Positions 31,478-41,075 of a stretch of 64,000 bases of DNA are shown piece by piece. The notes below the pieces were generated by a model that was not told the DNA's origin, searched no databases, and saw nothing but the letters and a program-made list of their open reading frames with translations. Every line of letters starts with the position of its first letter. Positions within the stretch are counted from its first letter, which is position 1. The position numbers were made by a program, and so were the translations under genes. This stretch comes from an uncultured Paracoccaceae bacterium (GTDB lineage: Bacteria; Pseudomonadota; Alphaproteobacteria; Rhodobacterales; Rhodobacteraceae): NCBI GenBank assembly GCA_937927675.1, contig CALBSG010000005.1:22356-86355 (forward strand), written 5' to 3'.

Positions 31478-33228
31478 CGGCCGGGCGGGGGTCACGCGCG
31501 CAACCGGGCCAAGGCCGCCTTGCCTCGCGTTTTGCCGTGATCCTTGCGCTGGCACTGTTGCCGATCGGCGCGGCATCGGTGATGCAGACCCGCACACTGG
31601 AAGACGAATTGCGCAATCGGGCCGAAAGCGGATTGCTTGGTGCAACGCTGCAGGTCGCAGAACACGAAACCAGCATGATCCGCGCCGCGCAGGGCATGGT
31701 GGCCGCTTTGGCCCAAGCGCTGCCTGACGTTGCGGGCGACGCGGCACGCTGCCAGGATTTGATGCGGCGGCTGAAGGGAGAGATGCCACAAGCCACCCTG
31801 ATCGCCTTTGTGCCGATGGACGGGCAGATGCGGTGTTCTTCTGTTGGGCGTGCCCATGACTTCACCGACAATCCGAATTTCCTGTTTTTACGCGATCAGG
31901 AAAAGCCGTCGCTGCGGGTCAGCCGCAAGGGCAGCATCTCGCAGACCTCGATTCTGGCGGTGACCCATCCGGTGCGCGATGCGGCAGGGAAAAAGACCGG
32001 ATACGCCGTCATTTCGCTGCCTCATAGCGCGTTGGAGGCCCAGCACGGTCACCTGTCACCAGACCCTCAGGGGCAACAGGACTTGCTGTTTTTCTGGAGC
32101 TTTGATCGCACTGGCGAGGTGATGACCGCCAACATTGATCTTGATGAGGCCGCCCGCCGTCTGCCGGCAGAACCGCCGCTTGCCGAATTGGTTGGCCAGT
32201 CACGGCAGGTCTTTCAAGCACTGTCTCGGCTGGGAAACCTGCGCACCTATGCTGTCGCCCCGGTCATTAAGGGCGAACTTTACTTGATGAGCAGTTGGCG
32301 CAACGACGATAATCGGTTGATCGCGCAGGTGCGGCTGGCAAATTATCTGACCCCGCTCCTGATGTGGAGTGTCGGGCTTTTGGTGGCCGCTTGGGCCGCA
32401 GAACGGCTGGTCACGCGCCATGTGCGCACGTTGCACCGGGCGATCACCCGCTTTGCCCAAGGTGACAGGCGGTTGGAGCCGCCCCGGCTGCGCAGCGCCC
32501 CTGCTGAATTGCGCGATCTGGGTGCGGCTTACCGGCTGATGACCGAAAACATCACCCGCGGCGAGGCGGAACTGGAAGACCTTTTGCACCAAAAGGAAGT
32601 CCTGCTGCGCGAGGTGCATCATCGGGTGAAGAACAACCTGCAACTGATCGCCTCGATCATGAATATCCAGATTCGCAAAACCACCAGCCAAGAGGCCAAG
32701 TCGCTGCTGAAAGATCTCCGCGACAGGGTGATGAGCCTCGCCACCATCCACCGCGGCCTGTATCAGACCTCGGGGCAAGCCGACGTCACCGTGCGTGAAT
32801 TATTTTCTGAAATCATTCGGCAAATCAGCGGCTTGCAATCCCCCGCCGGTGCGGCCGTCCATGTCGCGCTGGATGTTGACGAGCTGCGGCTTGCGCCGGA
32901 ACAGGCGGTGCCCTTGGCGCTTTTGATGACCGAGGCCGTATCGGCAGCGCTGAATCAGCCCAACCGGCCAGAGCGGATCAGCGTGGCGCTGCACCAGTTG
33001 GACGAAAGCACGGCCAAACTTGAAGTAAACGCCGAGTATCCCGATGGCGTCGGGTCGGCGCAAAATGCGGATACCGGGATTGGCCTGCAACTTATGACGG
33101 CGTTTGCACAACAACTGGGTGCAACACCAATGATCGAGGACCGACCGACACAAAGGGCAACCTGCGTGACGTTCCACCTTCAGGCCCTGCGGCGGCAAAC
33201 GACACCTGACGAGCACCCCATAAAATAA
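31474..33228 (+). CDS. HisKA_2-type sensor kinase of the GSR locus, degenerate ATPase domain
   Basis: A 584-residue membrane sensor with a helix near residues 20-37, a periplasmic Cache-like region (about 45-285), a second helix (about 290-312), a HAMP-like segment, and the HisKA_2 domain with phospho-acceptor motif EVHHRVKNNLQLIASI (about residue 385). The C-terminal ATPase is odd: the N-box reads TEAVSAALN, with Ala where the Mg-binding Asn is expected, and the first G box reads YPDGVG, lacking the adenine-binding Asp, whereas GIGLQLMTAFAQQLGA keeps the later pattern. It may be unable to bind ATP normally and act as phosphatase or co-receptor. Overlaps ecfG by 4 bp. Confidence 0.88.
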   Translation: MTAGRGSRAQPGQGRLASRFAVILALALLPIGAASVMQTRTLEDELRNRAESGLLGATLQVAEHETSMIRAAQGMVAALAQALPDVAGDAARCQDLMRRLKGEMPQATLIAFVPMDGQMRCSSVGRAHDFTDNPNFLFLRDQEKPSLRVSRKGSISQTSILAVTHPVRDAAGKKTGYAVISLPHSALEAQHGHLSPDPQGQQDLLFFWSFDRTGEVMTANIDLDEAARRLPAEPPLAELVGQSRQVFQALSRLGNLRTYAVAPVIKGELYLMSSWRNDDNRLIAQVRLANYLTPLLMWSVGLLVAAWAAERLVTRHVRTLHRAITRFAQGDRRLEPPRLRSAPAELRDLGAAYRLMTENITRGEAELEDLLHQKEVLLREVHHRVKNNLQLIASIMNIQIRKTTSQEAKSLLKDLRDRVMSLATIHRGLYQTSGQADVTVRELFSEIIRQISGLQSPAGAAVHVALDVDELRLAPEQAVPLALLMTEAVSAALNQPNRPERISVALHQLDESTAKLEVNAEYPDGVGSAQNADTGIGLQLMTAFAQQLGATPMIEDRPTQRATCVTFHLQALRRQTTPDEHPIK

Positions 33229-33405
33229 GTTTTCAAAACCGGGAACCTTTCGCCGCGTTGAGGCATTTCCTCGTCACCTAACACAAGTCAAGAACCGCGG
33301 AATTCGTTCGGGCTAACGTAGCTTGGCGGCCCACCTGCCGATTTGAGGAATGAACGCTCCGGGACTGCGGGGGACGCCGCGGGATAGCTCGATCAAAGGT
33401 TGGAA

Positions 33406-33870
33406 ATGCGCCTTCGCTTTCTGCTTTGGATATTTCTGTCGATGGCCCTGGGTCTGGCGGGGGCGGCGCGATCTTCCATGCTTGCGACAGCGGGCTTCCA
33501 TCAGATTCAGATCTGCGCGAATGGCCAAGAACAGGACCTTTTGCTGGATGCCGCTGGCAAGCCCGCCGCGGATCGGCCCGCCTGCGGGCATTGCCCGGAC
33601 TGTGTGCCCAGCCCACTTGCCTTGACCGAAACCCTTCCCGGCCTTTCACCTGTCACCACCGTCCGCGCGCTGCGCCCCCTGCGCCGTCAGCCACAGCCAC
33701 CCAAGCAACACCGGGCGCCGCAACCACGCGGCCCCCCAACGCCATCCAACATCCGGCGAGTTTTCAACCGTCGCTGCGGGTATTCCCTGTCCCACCTGAC
33801 TTTGGTCAAGTGGGATGCGGCACAGCCGTGGCAAAGCTCCGGGTGTATCCATTTGGACACCCGCCGATGA
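33406..33870 (+). CDS. DUF2946-like small secreted Cys protein upstream of nosR
   Basis: A 154-residue protein with a signal sequence or anchor (MRLRFLLWIFLSMALGLAGA), then the DUF2946-like pattern FHQIQIC, a short acidic stretch, and a CGHCPDC pair that could bind copper. The C-terminal half is Pro/Arg/Gln-rich and low in complexity. DUF2946 proteins often accompany copper enzymes. The stop overlaps the nosR ATG (ATGA), which supports a real, coupled gene. The ATG at 33406 is preferred to TTG at 33400. A role in copper supply to NosZ is inference. Confidence 0.65.
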   Translation: MRLRFLLWIFLSMALGLAGAARSSMLATAGFHQIQICANGQEQDLLLDAAGKPAADRPACGHCPDCVPSPLALTETLPGLSPVTTVRALRPLRRQPQPPKQHRAPQPRGPPTPSNIRRVFNRRCGYSLSHLTLVKWDAAQPWQSSGCIHLDTRR

Positions 33871-36089
33871 CCTATGCCTTGCCCCAACTTCGCCGTCTTG
33901 CCCGGATTTTCGCAGCCCTTGCAGCGCTTTGGCTGACAACGCTTCCGGTGCAGGCCGAAAGTGTGCTGGAAAAATTCCTGACCGAAGTTGCCGCCGCGGA
34001 TCTGGTGCCGGGCGCAGATGGCTATGGTCCGTTGCGCGATGACGTTCCGGTTGCACCCGTTCTGAAGGGCGGCGAAACAATCGGCTGGGCCTTTGTCACC
34101 TCGGATTTCGTGGGCACGACCGGCTATTCCGGCAAACCGATTCACACGCTGGTCGCCCTAGACCCGCAGGCGCATGTCATGGGCGTGCGGTTGGTCAAAC
34201 ATTCCGAACCCATCGTGCTGATCGGGATCCCCGAAGCCAAGGTGAAAGCCATGGTCGAAGGCTATATTGGTCTTGATCTGGTGGCCGAAGCACAGTCAGG
34301 CGGCGAAAGCCATGATGTAGATATCATCTCGGGTGCGACCGTTACGGTGATGGTGATTGACGACAGCATCGTGCGCTCGGGGCTGAAGGTGGCGCGCGCA
34401 CTGGGGCTGGGTGGGCTGAAGGTAGAGAACACCGCTGCTGGCCCGGCCTTTGAAATCAATCCCGACGCCGTGGCACCTAAAGACTGGACCGCGATGGAAG
34501 GCGACGGGACGCTGCGGCGTCTGGCGTTGGATGTCGGACAGGTGAACACCGCCTTTGCCGGCTTGGAAGACAAACGCGCCGCCGAACGCGCCCTGACCGA
34601 GCCGCCCGAAACCAATTTCATCGAAATGCAAACCGCGCTCGTATCGGTTCCGGCCATCGGCAAGGCGGTTCTGGGTGAGGCAGAGCAGGCCAATCTGGCT
34701 GCATGGTTGCAACCGGGGGATCACGCCATCGTGGTCGTCGGGCGGGGGATCTATTCGTTCAAAGGCTCGGGCTATGTGCGCGGCGGCATCTTTGACCGCA
34801 TCGTGCTTATTCAGGACGACGTCTCGGTGCGGTTCCGTGACCGGATGCACAAGCGACTGGTTTCGGTTGTCGCCAATGGCGCCCCAGAGTTTACCGAGGC
34901 TGATCTGTTCAAGATCCCGGCCGATACCGGTTTTGACCCCACAAAACCCTTTCGCCTGCAGCTGTTGGTGCAGCGGGAGGTCGGGCCGATTGAAAAGCTG
35001 TTCACCACCTTTGATCTTGGCTACCAACTGCCGCAAAGCTATCTGCGGGCGGTTCCCAAAGCCTCACCTGCCGAGCCCAGCGCCGCAGAAACGCTGGCCG
35101 ATGCCGACGAAGACAGCGCGCAAGCCGCCCTGTGGAAAAAGATCTGGGCCGACAGCAAGCCCGAGATCATTGGCCTTGGCCTCATGCTGTTCGTCCTGAC
35201 AGCGGTGTTCTTTTTCCAAGGCATCGCGACCCGCAATGCCCGCGCCTTTTTCTGGTTCCGCATGGGGTTCCTGACTGTCACGCTGGTCTTTCTTGGCTTT
35301 TGGGCCAATGCGCAGCTTTCTGTCGTCAACCTGATGGCGCTGTTTGGGGCGCTGATGAACGGGTTCAGCTGGCAAGCCTTCCTGTTGGACCCGCTGACCT
35401 TTATCCTGTGGTTCTCGGTGGCCGCCGCGCTGCTGTTCTGGGGCCGCGGCGCCTATTGCGGCTGGCTGTGCCCCTTTGGCGCGTTGCAAGAGCTGACCAA
35501 CCGCATCGCCCGCGCGCTCCACATTCCGCAATGGACTCTGCCTTGGGGCCTGCACGAGCGGCTTTGGCCCTTGAAATACATGATTTTCCTTGGCCTGTTC
35601 GGTGTCAGCCTGATGAGCATCGAACAAGCCGAACATCTGGCCGAGGTCGAACCGTTCAAGACCGCCATCATCCTGAAATTCGTGCGCGCTTGGCCCTTTG
35701 TTGCCTATGTGGCGGCACTTCTGATCGCCGGGCTGTTCGTCGAACGGTTCTACTGCCGCTACCTGTGCCCGCTTGGCGCGGCGCTGGCCATCCCGGCCCG
35801 GATCCGCATGTTCGACTGGCTGAAGCGCTATAACGAATGTGGCAGCCCCTGCCAGACCTGCGCGAACCAATGCCCCGTTCAGGCGATCCATCCGACGGGC
35901 GAGATCAACCCGAACGAATGCGTGAACTGCCTGCATTGTCAGGTGCTCTACCAGTCCAAGACCCTGTGTCCTGTGGTCATCAAGAAACTGAAGCGGCGCG
36001 ACGCCGTTGCAGCCAGTCCGGCGCGCGATCTGTCGAACCATCCCAATATCGCGGCCAAGCTTGCCACCCCTCCAAACCTTACTCATTAA
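33867..36089 (+). CDS. nosR: NosR, membrane flavo-iron-sulfur protein for N2O reduction
   Basis: A 740-residue membrane protein needed for nos expression and electron supply to NosZ. From the ATG at 33867 it has a signal peptide (ending VQA), a periplasmic FMN-binding domain (about residues 70-200, with DIISGATVTVMV around the flavinylated Thr), a second periplasmic part, about five to six membrane helices (from about 440), a CGWLCPFGALQE segment and a cytoplasmic [4Fe-4S] region (CGSPCQTCANQCPVQAIH, then CVNCLHCQVLY). The longer frame back to 33426 lies over the DUF2946 gene and is rejected. NosX probably attaches its flavin. Confidence 0.95.
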   Translation: MTYALPQLRRLARIFAALAALWLTTLPVQAESVLEKFLTEVAAADLVPGADGYGPLRDDVPVAPVLKGGETIGWAFVTSDFVGTTGYSGKPIHTLVALDPQAHVMGVRLVKHSEPIVLIGIPEAKVKAMVEGYIGLDLVAEAQSGGESHDVDIISGATVTVMVIDDSIVRSGLKVARALGLGGLKVENTAAGPAFEINPDAVAPKDWTAMEGDGTLRRLALDVGQVNTAFAGLEDKRAAERALTEPPETNFIEMQTALVSVPAIGKAVLGEAEQANLAAWLQPGDHAIVVVGRGIYSFKGSGYVRGGIFDRIVLIQDDVSVRFRDRMHKRLVSVVANGAPEFTEADLFKIPADTGFDPTKPFRLQLLVQREVGPIEKLFTTFDLGYQLPQSYLRAVPKASPAEPSAAETLADADEDSAQAALWKKIWADSKPEIIGLGLMLFVLTAVFFFQGIATRNARAFFWFRMGFLTVTLVFLGFWANAQLSVVNLMALFGALMNGFSWQAFLLDPLTFILWFSVAAALLFWGRGAYCGWLCPFGALQELTNRIARALHIPQWTLPWGLHERLWPLKYMIFLGLFGVSLMSIEQAEHLAEVEPFKTAIILKFVRAWPFVAYVAALLIAGLFVERFYCRYLCPLGAALAIPARIRMFDWLKRYNECGSPCQTCANQCPVQAIHPTGEINPNECVNCLHCQVLYQSKTLCPVVIKKLKRRDAVAASPARDLSNHPNIAAKLATPPNLTH

Positions 36090-36101
36090 AGGAGATTAAA
36101 C

Positions 36102-38060
36102 ATGTCAGACGATCCTAAACCCGGCCTGTCCCGCCGCGCGCTTCTGGGGGCAACCGCTGGCGGCGCTGCCGCGGCAGGTGCCTTTGGCGGCGGCCGTTTG
36201 GCGCTGACCGGGGGGCTTTTTGGCCTTGGCGGTAGCTTGGCAACAGCGGGAGCCGCACAGGCCGCCACGGCCGAGGGATTCGAAGTGGCCCCCGGCCAAT
36301 TGGACACCCATTATGGCTTTTGGTCGTCGGGTCAGACCGGCGAGATGCGCATCCTTGGTATCCCGTCGATGCGCGAATTGATGCGGGTTCCGGTGTTCAA
36401 CCGCTGTTCGGCGACTGGCTGGGGGCAAACCGATGAATCGGTGCGCATCCATCAGCGCACGATGACCGAAAAGACCAAGAAACATCTGGCTGCCAACGGC
36501 AAGAAGATCCACGACAACGGCGATTTGCACCACGTTCACATGTCGTTCACCGACGGCAAATATGACGGGCAATACCTGTTCATGAATGACAAGGCGAACA
36601 CCCGCGTCGCCCGTGTGCGCGCTGATGTGATGAAGTGCGACGCCATTCTGGAAGTTCCCAACGCCAAGGCCATTCACGGCATGCGGCCGCAGAAATTCCC
36701 GAAGACCACCTATGTCTTCTGCAACGGCGAGGATGAGGCCCCGCTGGTCAACGATGGCTCGACCATGAATGATGTGTCGACCTATGTGAACATCTTCACC
36801 GCCGTCGATGCCGACAAATGGCTGCCGGCTTGGCAGGTGATGGTGTCGGGCAACCTCGACAACTGCGATGCCGATTACGAAGGCAAATGGGCCTTTTCGA
36901 CCAGCTACAACTCGGAAATGGGCATGACGCTGGCGGACATGACCGCCGCCGAGATGGACCATGTGGTGATCTTCAACATCGCCGCGATTGAGGCCGCCGT
37001 TGCAGCCGGCGAAGGGCAAGAGTTGAACGGTGTGCAGGTTCTGGATGGCCGCAAGGACGCCAACAGCAACTTCACCCGCTATATCCCGATCGCCAACAAC
37101 CCGCATGGTTGCAACATGGCACCGGACAAAAAGCACCTGTGCATCGGCGGCAAGCTGTCGCCCACCGTCACCGTGCTGGATGTGACCAAGTTCGACGCGC
37201 TGTTTGAAAAGCCCGCTGCCGAGGTTGACCTGCGCAGCCCCGTGGTTGCCGAGCCGGAACTGGGTCTTGGCCCGTTGCACACCGCCTTTGACGGCAAAGG
37301 CAATGCCTATACATCGCTCTTCCTCGACAGTCAGGTGGTGAAGTGGAACATCGAGGACGCGATCAAGGCCTATGCCGGCGAAAAGATCGACCCGATCAAG
37401 GACAAGCTGGACGTGCAATACCAGCCCGGCCACCTGAAAACCGTGATGGGCGAGACGCTGGAAGCCGAAAGCAAATGGCTGGTCTGTCTGTGCAAATTCT
37501 CGAAAGACCGCTTCTTGAACGTTGGTCCGCTGAAGCCTGAGAACGATCAGCTGATCGACATTTCCGGCGACAAGATGGTTGTGGTGCATGACGGCCCGAA
37601 CTTTGCCGAACCGCACGACGCCATTGCCGTAGCTGCCGCCAAGATGACCAACATCCGTTCGGCATGGGACCGGCAGGATCCGATGTGGGCAGAAACCCGC
37701 AAGCAAGCCGAAGCCGACGGCGTCAATCTGGACGAATGGGCCGACAAGGTTGTGCGCGATGGCAACAAGGTGCGGGTCTATATGACCAGCCAAGCGCCGT
37801 CCTTCAGTCTGGAAAGCTTCACCGTCAAGGAAGGCGACGAGGTCACGGTCATCATCACCAACCTTGATGACATCGACGATCTGACCCACGGCTTCACCAT
37901 GGGCAACCATGGCGTGGCGATGGAAATCGGGCCGCAGGCGACCAGCTCGATCACCTTCGTTGCGGCCAATGCCGGGGTTTACTGGTACTATTGCCAGTGG
38001 TTCTGCCACGCCCTGCATATGGAGATGCGCGGCCGGATGTTCGTTGAGCCAAAAGCCTGA
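36102..38060 (+). CDS. nosZ: Nitrous oxide reductase NosZ (clade I, Tat-exported)
   Basis: The periplasmic copper enzyme reducing N2O to N2, the last step of denitrification. A Tat signal (LSRRALLGA, residues about 9-17) marks clade I. The seven-bladed propeller carries CuZ histidines such as DLHHVHMS and NNPHGCNM; the C-terminal cupredoxin domain has the CuA motif C-Q-W-F-C-H-A-L-H-M-E-M. At 652 residues the length is normal. AAAGGAGAT precedes the ATG at 36102, 12 bp after nosR. The strong ribosome site suggests it is translated more than its neighbours. Confidence 0.98.
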   Translation: MSDDPKPGLSRRALLGATAGGAAAAGAFGGGRLALTGGLFGLGGSLATAGAAQAATAEGFEVAPGQLDTHYGFWSSGQTGEMRILGIPSMRELMRVPVFNRCSATGWGQTDESVRIHQRTMTEKTKKHLAANGKKIHDNGDLHHVHMSFTDGKYDGQYLFMNDKANTRVARVRADVMKCDAILEVPNAKAIHGMRPQKFPKTTYVFCNGEDEAPLVNDGSTMNDVSTYVNIFTAVDADKWLPAWQVMVSGNLDNCDADYEGKWAFSTSYNSEMGMTLADMTAAEMDHVVIFNIAAIEAAVAAGEGQELNGVQVLDGRKDANSNFTRYIPIANNPHGCNMAPDKKHLCIGGKLSPTVTVLDVTKFDALFEKPAAEVDLRSPVVAEPELGLGPLHTAFDGKGNAYTSLFLDSQVVKWNIEDAIKAYAGEKIDPIKDKLDVQYQPGHLKTVMGETLEAESKWLVCLCKFSKDRFLNVGPLKPENDQLIDISGDKMVVVHDGPNFAEPHDAIAVAAAKMTNIRSAWDRQDPMWAETRKQAEADGVNLDEWADKVVRDGNKVRVYMTSQAPSFSLESFTVKEGDEVTVIITNLDDIDDLTHGFTMGNHGVAMEIGPQATSSITFVAANAGVYWYYCQWFCHALHMEMRGRMFVEPKA

Positions 38061-38063
38061 TCC

Positions 38064-39392
38064 ATGTGGAAATCTCTGGCCCCCTTGCTGATTGCTCTTG
38101 CCGCGCCGGTTTCGGCGGCGGATGTGGCCGTGCAGCCGGGGGCCGGAAGCCTTGCCAATGCCATCGCCGGGGCAGCCCCCGGCGATGTGCTGACCCTTTC
38201 TGACGGAATTTATGACGGCCCCATCACCATCGACCGCACACTGACCCTAACCGGCACTGCCGGCACGGTGATTGACGGCGGACACAAGGGCACGGTTGTC
38301 ACCATCACCGGCGATGATGTGGTCTTGCGCGGGGTGACCGTGACAGGATCGGGTGGGGTGAACGCCGATCTCGACTCCGGCATCAAGATTGTGAAAGGCG
38401 CCGACCGCAGCCTGATCGAGGGCAACCGGCTGACCGACAATATGCACGGCATTGATGTGCATGGCGGGCTGGACAGCATCGTGCGCCACAATGTCATCGA
38501 AGGCCGCCAGAACGCCCGCATGAACGAGCGCGGCAACGGCATCTACATCTGGAACGCGCCGGGCACCGTGGTTGAAGAAAACACGGTGCGCTGGGGGCGG
38601 GATGGCATCTTCTCCAACGCCTCACGCAAAGGCACCTACCGCAACAACCTGTTCCGCGACCTGCGGTTTGCGGTGCATTACATGTATACCCACGACAGCG
38701 AAGTTTCGGGCAACATCTCGATCGGCAACCATCTGGGCTTTGCCATTATGTATTCCAATCGGGTGATCGTCGCCGACAACCTGTCCTTGGGTGACCGCGA
38801 ACATGGGGTCATGCTGAACTATGCCAACAATGCCGAGGTGCATGACAATCTGGTGCGCGGCGGCACGAAGAAATGCACCTTCATCTATAACGCCCACAAG
38901 AACCTGATCTACCGCAACCGCTTTGAAGGCTGTGGCATCGGCATCCATTTTACCGCCGGGTCTGAGCGCAATGTGCTGACCGAAAACGCGTTCATCGGAA
39001 ACCGTGAGCAGGTGAAATATGTCGGCACCAAGCATATCGAATGGAGCTTTGAGGGGCGCGGCAACTTCTGGTCTGACCATCCAGCCTTTGATCTGAACGG
39101 CGATGGCATCGCCGATGCGGTATTCCGCCCCAATGACCTGATGGACCATATCCTGTGGTCGCAACCCGCAGCCGCCCTTTTGACCGGCGCACCCGCCGTG
39201 CAACTGGTGCGTTGGAGCCAAAAGAGCTTTCCCGCCACCCTGCCCGGTGGGGTGTTGGACAGCTTTCCGTTGATGAGCCCGGTCGACAAGACCGTCCCGC
39301 CCGACATTGCCGCGATGGAGGCCGAAGTGGCCGGTCGCTGGGCAACAGGAAATTATGATGACATCGACCCTGACGATCTCGAATCTCACTAA
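38064..39392 (+). CDS. nosD: NosD, periplasmic copper-site assembly protein
   Basis: A 442-residue exported beta-helix protein (CASH/NosD repeats) that, with the NosFY ABC transporter, delivers sulfide or copper for CuZ assembly. The signal peptide is MWKSLAPLLIALAAPVSAA. Repeats of the type NRLTDNMHGIDVHGG, NTVRWGRDGIFS and NLSLGDREHGVMLNYAN run from about residue 70 to 310. It starts 3 bp after nosZ and overlaps nosF by 38 bp. Confidence 0.95.
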   Translation: MWKSLAPLLIALAAPVSAADVAVQPGAGSLANAIAGAAPGDVLTLSDGIYDGPITIDRTLTLTGTAGTVIDGGHKGTVVTITGDDVVLRGVTVTGSGGVNADLDSGIKIVKGADRSLIEGNRLTDNMHGIDVHGGLDSIVRHNVIEGRQNARMNERGNGIYIWNAPGTVVEENTVRWGRDGIFSNASRKGTYRNNLFRDLRFAVHYMYTHDSEVSGNISIGNHLGFAIMYSNRVIVADNLSLGDREHGVMLNYANNAEVHDNLVRGGTKKCTFIYNAHKNLIYRNRFEGCGIGIHFTAGSERNVLTENAFIGNREQVKYVGTKHIEWSFEGRGNFWSDHPAFDLNGDGIADAVFRPNDLMDHILWSQPAAALLTGAPAVQLVRWSQKSFPATLPGGVLDSFPLMSPVDKTVPPDIAAMEAEVAGRWATGNYDDIDPDDLESH

Positions 39393-40254
39393 GACCTTTG
39401 ACAGCTTCACCGCGCTGGACGCGGTGTCGTTGTCGGTCGCCCCCGGCGCACGGGTGGCGCTCTTGGGCCATAACGGGGCTGGCAAGTCGACGATGATGAA
39501 GATCATCCTTGGCCTCATTCCCTATGACAGCGGAGAGGTCACCGTTTGCGGTGCGCAACCGGGATCGGCACAGGCGCGGGCGCAGGTGGCCTATCTGCCG
39601 GAAAACGCCGCCTTTCACCCCGCGCTGACCGGATTGGAGCAGATTGGGCATTACCTGTCGCTGCGCGGTGAAAACCCACGTCTGGCGATGGAGTTGTTGG
39701 AGCGCGTCGGCCTGCATGGCGCGGCGCGGCGACGGATTGGCACCTATTCCAAAGGGATGCGCCAACGTGTCGGTCTGGCGCAGGCGCTGATCGGCAAACC
39801 GCGGCTTTTGGTGCTGGATGAACCCACCAGTGGGCTTGATCCGGTGTCGCGGCGCGATTTCTACGCGCTTCTGGATGGGCTGGCGGCCGAGGGCGCCTCA
39901 ATCCTCTTGTCCAGTCATGCCCTGACCGAGGTGGAGGCGCGGACCGACCGCATCTTGATCCTGTCAGGTGGGCGCATGGTGGCCAGCGGCAGCTTGGCCG
40001 ACCTGCGGCAAGGTGCGGCCCTGCCGGTGGCGCTGCATGTCACGGCGCGCAACGGCTATGCCAGCGACATCGCCGCCGCCCTGCCCGGCGCTATCCGGGT
40101 GGACGGCGAATTGCGCCTGACCTGTGCCCAAGAGGACAAGCTGCCACTCTTAGCTCGGATTACAGGGTTTGGTGACAAAGTGGCCGATATCGAAGTGCTG
40201 CCGCCCAGTCTGGAAGATATTTACAGCCATTTCAGCCGGAGGGACGGGCAATGA
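39355..40254 (+). CDS. nosF: NosF, ABC ATPase for NosZ maturation
   Basis: A 299-residue cytoplasmic ATP-binding subunit pairing with NosY. Walker A GHNGAGKST (about residues 38-46), signature TYSKGMRQR, Walker B LLVLDEPTSGLD and the H-loop SSHAL are all present. It starts with ATG at 39355 (a second ATG directly follows) after ACAGGAAA, inside the nosD end; the longer open frame from 39307 lies entirely in nosD and is rejected. Its stop overlaps the nosY start (ATGA). Confidence 0.95.
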   Translation: MMTSTLTISNLTKTFDSFTALDAVSLSVAPGARVALLGHNGAGKSTMMKIILGLIPYDSGEVTVCGAQPGSAQARAQVAYLPENAAFHPALTGLEQIGHYLSLRGENPRLAMELLERVGLHGAARRRIGTYSKGMRQRVGLAQALIGKPRLLVLDEPTSGLDPVSRRDFYALLDGLAAEGASILLSSHALTEVEARTDRILILSGGRMVASGSLADLRQGAALPVALHVTARNGYASDIAAALPGAIRVDGELRLTCAQEDKLPLLARITGFGDKVADIEVLPPSLEDIYSHFSRRDGQ

Positions 40255-41075
40255 TGACCCGAATTCTTGCCACCGCGGGTACCGAATTTCGCATCGCGCT
40301 GCGCAACCGCTGGGTGGCGATTGCGGTGGTGCTGATGGCGCTGTTTTCGCTGGTTTTGTCGGCGGCCGGTTCTGCGCCGACCGGGGATCTGGGGGTAGAT
40401 CGGCTCTCGGTCACGGTGGCCTCGCTCACCTCTTTGGCGGTCTATCTGGTGCCACTGGTCGCGCTGTTGATGAGCTTTGATGCCATCGCAGGTGAGGTGG
40501 AGCGCGGCACGCTGCCCTTGTTGCTGACCTATCCGGTGGGGCGGGTTGAAATCCTGCTCGGCAAGCTCTTGGCGCATCTGGCCGTGCTGACGCTCGCGGT
40601 TGCGGTGGGCTATGGGTTGGCCGCGCTCGCCGCTTTTTGGGCGGACGGCGATGCGCTGTCGGGCCTGCCTGCACTGCTGCGGTTGACGTGGACCTCGATC
40701 CTTTTGGGCGCCACCTTCCTTGGCGCGGGCTATGCGCTGTCGTCGTTGGCGCGGCGGCCCTCTGGGGCGGCAGGGCTGGCGATGGGGCTGTGGCTGGGGG
40801 CGGTGGTGCTTTATGACCTTGGCCTTTTGGCTGCCGTGGTTGCCGACAATGGCGGCTGGTTCACCACCTCGGTCTTTCCTTTTGCGTTGTTGGCCAATCC
40901 GGCCGATGCCTTCCGTCTGTTCAACCTTGCCGCATCTGAGGCGACCGCGGCTGCGGCGGGCGTCGCCGGGGCCGCAAATTCGATCCCGCTTTGGCAATCG
41001 GCCGCTTCGGTTCTGCTTTGGCCACTTCTGGCACTGGCACTGGCCACCGCCGCCTTCCGAAAGGTGTCGCCATGA
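40251..41075 (+). CDS. nosY: NosY, ABC permease for NosZ maturation
   Basis: A 274-residue inner-membrane permease of the ABC-2 type with about six transmembrane helices (near residues 20-40, 55-80, 100-125, 140-165, 170-195 and 245-270). With NosF and NosD it supplies the sulfur or copper species for the CuZ centre. The conserved segment DAIAGEVERGTLPLLLTYPVGR is typical of NosY. Overlaps nosF and nosL by 4 bp each. Confidence 0.94.
   Translation: MMTRILATAGTEFRIALRNRWVAIAVVLMALFSLVLSAAGSAPTGDLGVDRLSVTVASLTSLAVYLVPLVALLMSFDAIAGEVERGTLPLLLTYPVGRVEILLGKLLAHLAVLTLAVAVGYGLAALAAFWADGDALSGLPALLRLTWTSILLGATFLGAGYALSSLARRPSGAAGLAMGLWLGAVVLYDLGLLAAVVADNGGWFTTSVFPFALLANPADAFRLFNLAASEATAAAAGVAGAANSIPLWQSAASVLLWPLLALALATAAFRKVSP

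Noticed and set aside
33242..33258. GGAAC ... CGTT after the sensor kinase gene
   Set aside because: Only 9 bp lie between the two elements, far from the 16-17 bp needed.
33229..33405. FNR/NNR-type regulator box upstream of the nos cluster
   Set aside because: No TTGA-N6-TCAA-like palindrome of correct spacing could be found by eye, so nothing is claimed although such control would be usual.
36105..38018. 637-codon minus-strand open frame
   Set aside because: Exact antisense of nosZ; the translated product is rich in His/Val/Gly with no domains.
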